Shown piece by piece: positions 54,837 to 62,140 of a DNA stretch of 64,000 nucleotides. The stretch is taken from assembly GCF_000262465.1 (NCBI RefSeq), contig NZ_CM001489.1, forward strand, positions 1,000,300 through 1,064,299, written 5' to 3'. Source of the stretch: Frankia sp. QA3. GTDB lineage: Bacteria; Actinomycetota; Actinomycetes; Frankiales; Frankiaceae. The notes below the pieces were generated by a model. It worked only from the letters and a program-made list of their open reading frames with translations, made no database searches and was not told where the DNA came from. Within the stretch, counting starts at the first letter, position 1, and the number at the start of each line of letters is the position of its first letter. The position numbers were made by a program, and so were the translations under genes.

Positions 54837-55001
54837 GGTCGCCCGCTATCGGCCGCGCTGCGCGGCGCCGCGGACCTGGTGGGGCCCGGCGGGACGCTGC
54901 TCGTCGTCGCCCACGACTCGGCGAACCTCACCGACGGCGCCGGTGGCCCGCGGGACCCGGCGGTGCTCTACACCGCCCCCGTCCTGACCGCCGAGCCGTA
55001 G
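54837..55001 (+). pseudogene. Tail of a SAM-dependent methyltransferase
   Basis: A reading frame ending at TGA 54999-55001 contains AALRGAADLVGPGGTLLVV followed by AHDSANLTDGAGGPRDPAVLYT. This is the characteristic C-terminal block of actinobacterial class I methyltransferases (usual wording VGHDxxNLTDGTGGPQDPAVLYTPE). The SAM-binding N-terminal half is absent. It lies in the 344-base gap between the MFS and NACHT genes and looks like a remnant of a gene lost by deletion. Confidence 0.7.
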
Positions 55002-55100
55002 TTCGGTCTCGTCGGGAATTCGGCCGTCCTGACGAGGTGAAGCTGCCTCGCGTTCCGGGTTGGTTGCTATGGGCGCCCGGCCGGTCGCGATGATGAACAC

Positions 55101-57542
55101 ATGGGGGGATCTCGAACGAGGCGGACCGCATGGGTCATGTCAGGCCTACTGATCGTGTCCGCCGCCGTGACCGCGGCGATCGCGGCCATGCTGAAGCCGG
55201 AGTCATCCGCCGACTGGTTCACCGTCGCGCTCGGTGTTCTGAGCCTGCCGGGCTTCTACCTGGCCTGGGCGTCCTACCGCGACGACAGGTCCGACGGAAG
55301 ACGGGTGCCGACGTTGGCCGAGGTAGCCGACCAGCTTGCCAGCGCGGTGCGGGTCCAGTGGACCACAGAGGCGGAACTGCGTCGGTTGAACGATCCGCAT
55401 CCCCTGCCGGTGTCGTGGCAGCCGGCCCCCGCCGACCTGGTCGACGGGTGGGAGGCGCTGGTCCGGCTGGCCGTCACCGGGGCGGGTCGGCCGCATGTGT
55501 CCGCGGATCCGGTGGAACGAGGGTGGGCCGACGGGCCGGCGGGTCTGGCTGGCAGCGACGGCGACCTGGTCGACGTCCTGGCTCGGGTGCCCACCGGCCG
55601 GCTGGTGGTGCTGGGGGAACCGGGAGCGGGCAAGACGATGCTGCTGGTCCGGTTGGTCCTGGATCTGCTCGCCTGCCGTGAACAGGGTGGGCCGGTGCCT
55701 GTGCTGGTGCCGCTGGCGTCGTGGGATCCGGCCGGCGCGCATCTGTATGAATGGCTGGCGGGCAGGCTGGCCATCGACTATCCGGGCCTCGCCGGGCCGG
55801 CGCCGGACGACAGGAAGCGCACCCGGGCGCGGGCGTTGCTGGACGACGGGTTGATCCTGCTCCTGCTCGACGGCCTAGACGAGATTCCGGATGCTGTGCG
55901 CAGTAAGGCGCTGGCCCGGTTGAACGACGCGTTGCGTCCGGGTCAGCGGCTGGTCGTGACCTCCCGGGTCAAGCCCTATCGCGATGCGGTTCGGCCCCCC
56001 GGCGAAGTGCAGATTCGTCTCACCGGGGCCGCCGGTGTCGAGTTGCGCCCGCTACGGGCCGATGACGTGGCGGACTACCTGCGGGGTTCGGCCGGCGGGC
56101 CGGTCGCCGCCGATCGCTGGAACCCGGTCCTGGCCACCCTCACCGCATCGCCGGCATCGCCGGCATCGCAGGCCCTGACCACACCCTTGATGGCCAGCCT
56201 GGCACGGGTCGTTTACAACCCCCGCCCGGATGAACCTGCCACCACCGTCGGTCTTTCGCCCATCGAACTTCTCGACCCGGTGCGGTTTTCCACCCGCACC
56301 GACGTGGAGCGCCACCTGTTCGATGGTTTCATCCCCGCTTCCTACCGGCCCCACCCGGACCGTCCCTGCCCCTGGGCGGCCGAGCAATCCAAACGGTGGC
56401 TGTCTTTCCTCGCCGGCTACTTGGAGAATCAATCGGGTGACAATATCGATCTCTCTTGGTGGAAAATCCAGTACACCATTTCCGGGCCCCTCGCCGGTCT
56501 TGTCGTCGGACTGATTACCGGAATTGTCTGCGGGCTCGCGGCGCTACTTGGCTCCAACATCGGGATCGGGATGGGGATCGGGGTTCTCTGCGGGCTCGGC
56601 GTCGCCTTCATGGTGCGATTTGCGCACAGGTCCGCGGGTGGTTACGGGAAGACGCGAGGAATTGTTGGAGGGATTTCTGGTGGTCTCTTGGGGGCCCTGT
56701 CGGCCGGGCTGTTGAGCAAACTCGGAATCGGACTTGCGGACGGCGTTACAGGCGCCCTTGCGATAGGTCTCGGATCGGGTATCGGGGTCGGGTCCATCGC
56801 CGGGTTCGTGAGCGGCGCAGCGGGCGGATTCGTCGGGGGGCTGGCGGGTGGACTCGTCGACAGTCTCTGGTCGGGAGTCACGGCCGGGATCGTCAACGGG
56901 CTCGCGATCGGGCTCACGACGGGACTCGCCGTCGGGCTCGCGGGTCGGCGTAGGCCGGCGCGCGGGCTACGTTGGTCGCGCACCGGCATCGTGGGCGCAC
57001 TTGTCGTGGCGCTCGCCGTCGGGCTCGCGGTCGGGCTCACGGTCAGACCTATGGTGGGCCTGCTGGTCGGACTTGCGGCCGGGCTTCTCGAAGCGCCCGT
57101 GGTCGGGCTTACGGACGCTCCAGCAAATTTGACGGCAGCGGTTCGCCCACCCGAGGTGCTGGCTCGGGACCGGTTGACCTTCCTGGTGACCGTAATTTCG
57201 GTCGGGCTCATGACCGGGATCCTGGCCGGGCTCATAGTCGGGCTTGCCGTGGTACGCGAGAGCAATGCGGAAGTCGGGTTCATCGTCATAGTGAAGAACG
57301 GGCTTTGGGTCGGGCTTGCCGGTGGGCTTACGGTCGGGCTCGGGGTCGGCTTTTTCCGGGCGGCTTGGGGGTCTTTCGCCCTCGCGCGATGCTGGCTGGC
57401 GTTGCGGCGTCAGCTGCCATGGCGTCTTATGGGTTTTCTCGCTGATGCCCATCAGCAGCGCGGCCTACTACGCCAGGTCGGCGGCTCCTACCAGTTCCGC
57501 CATGTCGAGCTGCAACGTCACCTGGCCAGCCGGGGACAATGA
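55101..57542 (+). CDS. Membrane NACHT-domain NTPase with glycine-rich repeat region
   Basis: 813 residues. Two N-terminal transmembrane helices (about 11-30, 38-57) and a linker precede a NACHT-type STAND NTPase: Walker A VVLGEPGAGKTML (172-180), Walker B LILLLLDGLDEIPDA (251-265), sensor LVVTSRVKPYRDAV. A winged-helix-like part follows (SPASQALTTPLMASLAR). From about 455 to 755 runs a GLxxGL/GxxxG-rich hydrophobic region with a basic break (GRRRPARGLRWSRTG). The C terminus is QQRGLLRQVGGSYQFRHVELQRHLA, a block shared with streptomycete NACHT proteins. Base composition is less GC-rich over the glycine segment. Function unknown; some bacterial NACHT proteins are antiphage (established), here only a hypothesis. 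Confidence 0.88.
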   Translation: MGGSRTRRTAWVMSGLLIVSAAVTAAIAAMLKPESSADWFTVALGVLSLPGFYLAWASYRDDRSDGRRVPTLAEVADQLASAVRVQWTTEAELRRLNDPHPLPVSWQPAPADLVDGWEALVRLAVTGAGRPHVSADPVERGWADGPAGLAGSDGDLVDVLARVPTGRLVVLGEPGAGKTMLLVRLVLDLLACREQGGPVPVLVPLASWDPAGAHLYEWLAGRLAIDYPGLAGPAPDDRKRTRARALLDDGLILLLLDGLDEIPDAVRSKALARLNDALRPGQRLVVTSRVKPYRDAVRPPGEVQIRLTGAAGVELRPLRADDVADYLRGSAGGPVAADRWNPVLATLTASPASPASQALTTPLMASLARVVYNPRPDEPATTVGLSPIELLDPVRFSTRTDVERHLFDGFIPASYRPHPDRPCPWAAEQSKRWLSFLAGYLENQSGDNIDLSWWKIQYTISGPLAGLVVGLITGIVCGLAALLGSNIGIGMGIGVLCGLGVAFMVRFAHRSAGGYGKTRGIVGGISGGLLGALSAGLLSKLGIGLADGVTGALAIGLGSGIGVGSIAGFVSGAAGGFVGGLAGGLVDSLWSGVTAGIVNGLAIGLTTGLAVGLAGRRRPARGLRWSRTGIVGALVVALAVGLAVGLTVRPMVGLLVGLAAGLLEAPVVGLTDAPANLTAAVRPPEVLARDRLTFLVTVISVGLMTGILAGLIVGLAVVRESNAEVGFIVIVKNGLWVGLAGGLTVGLGVGFFRAAWGSFALARCWLALRRQLPWRLMGFLADAHQQRGLLRQVGGSYQFRHVELQRHLASRGQ

Positions 57543-57643
57543 GTGGGCCTGGATCGGCGGGCTCTCCCCGAGGCGGGGACACTCTGCTCCGGCCGCCCGT
57601 CGGCGGAAGCTGTAGCGGTCCGGGGACGTCGGTGAGCTCGCCG

Positions 57644-58825
57644 TCAGGGCAGGAACGACTCGACCGCGTCGGCGGCGGCCTCGATCCCGCCGTGGGCGCG
57701 CAGCGCGGCCCGGATTCCCGCCAGCCGCCCGGCGACCTCGGCGCGGGAGGCGACGGACTCGACGGCGGCGCGCAGGAGCTGCGGGCTGACCTGGTCGGCG
57801 GCGAGCTGCTCGCCGACGCCGAGGGCGGCGAGGATCGCGGCGTTGCCGAACTGCTCGGCGGCCAGCGGGATCGCGACCGTCGGCACGCCGAACCACAACG
57901 CCTCCACGCAGCTTCCCATCCCCGCGTGGGTGACGAACGCCGACGCCGCGGCGAGCACGGCGAGCTGGGGGACGCTGCGGTGGGCCTCGACGTTGGTGGG
58001 CAGCGGGCCGAGCTCGGCGGGGTCGACGCGCCGGCCGAGCGCCATGACCACGTGCCAGTCCGTGCCGGCGAACGCCTCGGCGGCGGCCCGGTAGATGTCC
58101 GGCCGGTCGTTGTAGACGGTGCCGAGGGACACCAGCAGCACACGGCTGGCGCCGGCCGGCACCGGCCACGTCGGCTCGGCCAGGCGCGCGGGGTCCAGGC
58201 ACGGGCCGACGAAACGCACGCCCGGCCGGACCCGGTCCAGGCGCGGCTGCAGCACCGGGGGGATCAGCGAGACGACGGGCCGTTCGGCGCCCAGCCACTC
58301 CCAGGGGTCGCGGTCGAGGCCGTTGTCGCGCAGCCAGGCGGTGAACGCCGCCTGGTACTCCTTGCCCGGTACGGACGTGCGCAGCGCCGTCAGGGCCTCG
58401 GCGTTGTCCTGCTCGAAGCCGTCCCACGGCACCCAGCTCGGGGCCAGCAGCACCGCGGGAACGTCCCACCGGGCGGCGAGCACCGGCCCCGCCTGCGCGG
58501 CGACGTCGTGAAGCAGCAGGTCCGGGCGGTCGTCGTCGAAGTGGCGGGCGAGCGGCGGGAGGGTGGCGATCCCCTCGTTCAGGAACAGCCGGGTGGCGAG
58601 TTCGGCGGCCGGGTTGTCCGGCCAGTCCCCGTCCTCGGCGGGCAGCGTCGAGGGGTGGGTGACGGGGCGGGCGCCGGTGGGCTCGATCAACCCGGCGAGC
58701 CGGTCGCCGACGGCGTAGCTCACCCGGTGGCCGCGGCGGACGAGTTCGGCGATGACGCCGAGCGAGGGATAGACGTGGCTCGGCGTGGTGCAGCCGATCA
58801 TGGCGATGTGTCGGGGGGTGCGCAT
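57644..58825 (-). CDS. MGT-type glycosyltransferase (family 1)
   Basis: 393-residue GT-B enzyme of the macrolide glycosyltransferase group (UDP-sugar dependent). The N terminus MRTPRHIAMIGCTTPSHVYPSLGVIAELVRRGH is the acceptor domain. The donor-site signature is in NVEAHRSVPQLAVLAAASAFVTHAGMGSCVEALWFGVPTVAIP, with HAGMGS and the E-Q pair in LAAEQFGNA. It likely glycosylates a small hydrophobic compound such as a macrolide or phenolic. ATG 58825 is followed by the canonical start. Convergent with the NACHT gene and divergent from the F420-type oxidoreductase. Confidence 0.92.
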   Translation of the reverse strand: MRTPRHIAMIGCTTPSHVYPSLGVIAELVRRGHRVSYAVGDRLAGLIEPTGARPVTHPSTLPAEDGDWPDNPAAELATRLFLNEGIATLPPLARHFDDDRPDLLLHDVAAQAGPVLAARWDVPAVLLAPSWVPWDGFEQDNAEALTALRTSVPGKEYQAAFTAWLRDNGLDRDPWEWLGAERPVVSLIPPVLQPRLDRVRPGVRFVGPCLDPARLAEPTWPVPAGASRVLLVSLGTVYNDRPDIYRAAAEAFAGTDWHVVMALGRRVDPAELGPLPTNVEAHRSVPQLAVLAAASAFVTHAGMGSCVEALWFGVPTVAIPLAAEQFGNAAILAALGVGEQLAADQVSPQLLRAAVESVASRAEVAGRLAGIRAALRAHGGIEAAADAVESFLP

Positions 58826-59021
58826 CGTGTCCTGCCGTTCAGCCTCGTCTGGTGGTCGCCGGTGACGTCGCCGAGGCGGGGCGCGTCGTCGCCGGGTTCG
58901 TGCGCGCGGGCGGCCGCGCACCGCAGGCGTCGGGCGCGTGGCGATTCGTTGTCGATCGAGCGGGTCCGCAGGTTGCCCGCCGACCCGGAAGAGGCTCCCG
59001 GTATGGGGGGTTGCACGGGTC

Positions 59022-59858
59022 ATGACCACTCTCGGCAACATCGGTATCGCTAGTTCGACCATCGCCTTCAACACGGACGTCCCCGCCGCCGTCGCGGCGG
59101 CCGCCGAGGTCGAGGACCTGGGCTTTTCCACGCTGTGGCTGCCCGGCGGCCAGGGCAACAACATCTCCCTCGTCGAGCAGGTCGTGCGGGGGACGGGCAG
59201 CCTGCTGGTCGCCAACGGCATCCTGTCCGTCGACCAGGTCCCCGCCGCCGAGGTCGCGGCGACCTACGCGGCGCTCGCCGCCGACCATCCCGGCCGCTAC
59301 CTCGCCGGCCTCGGCGGCGCGCACGGCGCGAATCCGCTGGGCACCCTCGGCGCCTACCTCGACGAGCTCGACGCCGCGCAGCCGGCGGTGCCCGCCCCCG
59401 GGCGCGTCCTCGCCGCCCTCGGCCCGGCCATGCTCCGCCTCGCCCGCGACCGCGCCGCCGGGGCGTACCCGTTCCTCGTCACCCCGCAGTACGTCACCGA
59501 CGCGCGCGCCGTGCTCGGGCCCGACCGGACGCTGGCCGTGCTCGTCACCGTCATCCCCGAGCGCGACCCGGCCGCCGCGCGCGGCGCCGCCCGCGAGTCG
59601 ATCCGCTTCCTGACCACCGTCCCCGGCTACGTCCGCAACCTGGCTCGGATGGGCTTCACCACCGACGACGTCGCCGACCTCAGTGACCGGCTCATCGACC
59701 AGGTCACCGTGTGGGGTGAGGTGGAGACCATCGGCAAGCGGGTCGCCGAGTACCTCTCCGCCGGCGCCGACCAGGTCGTCGTCCAGGTCAACGACGCCAC
59801 CGGCGGCGAGCCCGAGTCCACCTGGTGGCGCCGCCTCGCCGACGTCCTGCTCCACTGA
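59022..59858 (+). CDS. LLM-class F420-dependent oxidoreductase
   Basis: 278-residue TIM-barrel oxidoreductase of the luciferase-like monooxygenase group, F420-utilising type common in actinobacteria. It starts MTTLGNIGIASSTIAFNTD; motifs include EDLGFSTLWLPGG, YLAGLGGAHGANPLGTLGAYLDEL and QVVVQVNDATGGEPESTWWRRLADVL. Shorter than many LLM enzymes, but complete at both ends. ATG 59022; a weak cacggg lies just upstream. Substrate unknown. Confidence 0.9.
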   Translation: MTTLGNIGIASSTIAFNTDVPAAVAAAAEVEDLGFSTLWLPGGQGNNISLVEQVVRGTGSLLVANGILSVDQVPAAEVAATYAALAADHPGRYLAGLGGAHGANPLGTLGAYLDELDAAQPAVPAPGRVLAALGPAMLRLARDRAAGAYPFLVTPQYVTDARAVLGPDRTLAVLVTVIPERDPAAARGAARESIRFLTTVPGYVRNLARMGFTTDDVADLSDRLIDQVTVWGEVETIGKRVAEYLSAGADQVVVQVNDATGGEPESTWWRRLADVLLH

Positions 59859-59906
59859 CCCCACCGCCGGCCTACCCGGCCGGCCAGCCCCGCCGCCCCG
59901 CACCGT

Positions 59907-60071
59907 CTGGCCGATCAGCCTGGCCGATCAGCCTGGTGGCGGGGCGGCGTCGGGCGCGGGCGCCGCGTTCGCCGGTGCGCGGGCGGCTCGCCTCGATCGC
60001 CGGCGTCAGCGTCGGGTTCTGCAGGCCGACGGGCTCTCTGGATACTGGGCATCCTCATACTGGGCATCCTC
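59907..60071. repeat. Short direct repeats between the LLM oxidoreductase and SDR genes
   Basis: ctggccgatcagc occurs twice in tandem near 59907, and atactgggcatcctc twice in tandem at 60042-60071. They lie in the 237-base spacer, which otherwise shows only the ribosome site aaggag before GTG 60096. Confidence 0.8.
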
Positions 60072-60095
60072 GTTCCTGGCCGAAGGAGTCCGTCC

Positions 60096-60986
60096 GTGCC
60101 GTCCCCGCTACGTCCCTACCGGTTCGCCGCCGGAACCGCCGTCGTGACCGGCGCCGCGAGTGGCATGGGGGAGGAGATGGCCTACGGGCTGGCCGCCCGC
60201 GGCAGCCACCTCGTGCTGCTCGACCGCGACGCACCGCGCCTCGCGGCCGTGGCCGCCAGGATCTGTGCCCGCCATCCACGCCTGCTGGTCGATTCCCTGA
60301 CCGTCGATCTCGCCGACGCCGATGCCGTCGACGCCGCGGCGGCTCGCGTACTGGCCGACCATCCCGGGGTGACACTGCTGGTCAACAACGCCGGTGTCGC
60401 GTTTGGCGGCGGCTTCGAACACCTCACGCTGGAGGAGTTCGACTGGGTGATGGACGTCAACTTCCGCGCGCCCGTGCGGCTCACCCGGCTGCTGCTGCCG
60501 GCCCTGCTCGCCAGTCCGGGCAGCCACATCGTCAACGTCTCGAGCCTGTTCGGGCTCATCGGACCACCCGGCCAGACGGCCTACTCGGCGAGCAAGTTCG
60601 CCGTCCGCGGCTTCACCGACGCACTGCGCCACGAGCTGGCCGGCCGGGTCGGCGTCACGGCCGTGTTCCCCGGGGGGGTTCGCACCCGGCTCGCCGAGAC
60701 GGCACGGGTGGCGCGGGACGTGCCGAGCGACGCCGCGGAGGCGGGCCGGCGGGATTTCGCGAAACTGCTGAGCTACCCGGCCGACGCCGCCGCCCGGGAG
60801 ATCCTCGCCGCGGTCGAGGCCCGCAAGGCCCGAGTGATCATCACCCGTCAGGCCAGGGCGGTCGACGCCGTCGCCCGCCTTCTTCCGGCGTCCCACATGG
60901 CGGTGTTCGGATACCTGATCACCCGCGCCGCCCGCCTGACCCCCGCGGGACGCGCCACCGCCGGCAGTGAGGCCCCCGCGGTCTGA
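60096..60986 (+). CDS. SDR family NAD(P)-dependent oxidoreductase
   Basis: 296-residue short-chain dehydrogenase. The cofactor motif VVTGAASGMGEEMAYGLA (TGxxxGxG) is followed by LVLLDRDAPRL (Asp implies NAD preference), LVNNAGVAFGG, VNVSSLFGLIG and the catalytic TAYSASKFAVRGFTDALRHEL (Tyr-x3-Lys). The FPGGVRTRLAETARVA segment and the C-terminal basic ARLTPAGRA are typical of SDRs acting on steroids or acyl compounds, but substrate is unknown. GTG 60096 is preceded by gaaggag, 7 bases upstream. Confidence 0.93.
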   Translation: MPSPLRPYRFAAGTAVVTGAASGMGEEMAYGLAARGSHLVLLDRDAPRLAAVAARICARHPRLLVDSLTVDLADADAVDAAAARVLADHPGVTLLVNNAGVAFGGGFEHLTLEEFDWVMDVNFRAPVRLTRLLLPALLASPGSHIVNVSSLFGLIGPPGQTAYSASKFAVRGFTDALRHELAGRVGVTAVFPGGVRTRLAETARVARDVPSDAAEAGRRDFAKLLSYPADAAAREILAAVEARKARVIITRQARAVDAVARLLPASHMAVFGYLITRAARLTPAGRATAGSEAPAV

Positions 60987-60998
60987 TGAGCGGCGTCG

Positions 60999-61564
60999 TC
61001 ATGCCGGGCACGAGGCTGAGCGGATCAGTTCCCCGATCGAGGCGAGATCGATGACCTCCGCGGCGACCGACGCCCCTGCCGGACGCCGCCGGCCCTTGCG
61101 GTTCACCCACACGGCGGGAATCCCGAGCGCGTTCGCGCCGGCCACGTCGGCGCTCGGCGAATCGCCGACGTGCCACACCTGCGTCGGGGCGCGTCCGAGA
61201 CGAGACAGAGCGGCAGCCCGATCTCGGCCAGGAAAGGTGCCGTGTCGGGGAAGATCGGTGGCCGCCGCCAGTAGTCGAACAGCTGGCGGCTGAGCGATTC
61301 GACGTCGGCCCGGGAACCGAAATGCCGGACCGTGTGCCGTAACGACCGGCGTTCTACCTCCCGCAGGGTGGCGAAGGCGGGTCCCGCCGCGTCGGCGCAC
61401 AGTCGCCTGAACACGTCCGACCAGTACCGGCCAATCGCGGCCGAGTCGCTGCCGGGGACTGTCGCGGTCTGCGCGATGCTGCGGCAGGCCGCGGCCACCA
61501 CGTCGTCATCCTCGGCGACGATGGTGCCATAGCAGTCCAGCAGAATCGCCCGCGGCCGGTTCAT
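60999..61564 (-). pseudogene. HAD family hydrolase with internal deletion
   Basis: N-terminal part in one frame from ATG 61564: MNRPRAILLDCYGTIVAEDD (motif I D-x-Y/D) through EIGLPLCLVSDA (motif II). C-terminal part in another frame: AALSRLGRAPTQVWHVGDSPSADVAGA (motif IV) to stop at 60999. The stretch encoding motif III is absent, and the two parts share the same bases around 61185-61210, where gctctgtctcgtctcgg reads as LCLVS in one frame and ALSRL in the other. So an internal deletion of perhaps 60-80 codons probably occurred at a short homology and also shifted the frame. No active enzyme is expected. Confidence 0.8.
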
Positions 61565-62140
61565 CTGGCCATCCCCGCGGTAGTCCCGTCCCGCCGGCAG
61601 CCCGATGCGGCCCCCGTGGGCTCGCCATCGTGCTGCGGGGCGGTCAATTCTCTTCGTCGCCGCGTTCGAGTAGCCCACTACTCGGGCGTATGACGCCCCG
61701 ATCAATGAGATTTAGCCGTGGATCCGACCGAACTCGAAAAGTTGGCAAGCCGGCCCATCGTAACTTTCCAGGGCGGAGCCTACCGCGACACCCGGGCAGG
61801 CGACGGTTGATCGCGGATGTCGGCGACGGCTGGGCGGTCGCGTAGAAGGGCCGGCCGGGGCGCAGGGGTGCCGCGGAACCGCACGCCGCCACCGGACCCT
61901 GGCCTCGAAGCCGGTCCCCGTGATCGTGGTGTTCCGCGGAACCGGGCCAGGCGTGCGGGCCACTCTCCGGCCCGGGTTGAACCCCGTCCCGGACCCGGCC
62001 CACGCCGTCACCGCCTGGCCTGCGAGAAACGCAGGAAGGCACGGACCCGGGCCGCCATCCAGACCCACGCCCTGCGGTTGTTTTTACAGTCCCACCGGCC
62101 GCGATCGCTGCGGCTGTCTTCGGAGGTCGTCTGGCCCGGG
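61565..62140. other. Degenerate region upstream of the HAD remnant
   Basis: 576 bases between the HAD remnant and the ABC exporter. 61680-61770 is lower in GC and may hold the old HAD promoter. ccgcggaacc recurs at about 61871 and 61937. A TetR stub lies at 62012-62089. No intact gene is supported. Confidence 0.6.
62012..62089 (+). pseudogene. N-terminal stub of a TetR regulator
   Basis: The reading RLACEKRRKARTRAAIQTHA followed by LRLFLQ matches helix 1 of the TetR DNA-binding domain (usual wording RERKKARTRAAIQxxALRLFxExG). It breaks off before the HTH recognition helix; downstream sequence is unrelated and runs into the end of the convergent exporter gene. It may mark the lost regulator of that exporter. 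Confidence 0.6.

Noticed and set aside
61860..61990. Possible fourth copy of the dispersed hairpin element around ccgcggaacc repeats
   Set aside because: The sequence lacks the tgccgagg/cctcggca arms and the gatctggccgc tail; only a generic GC inverted repeat is present.
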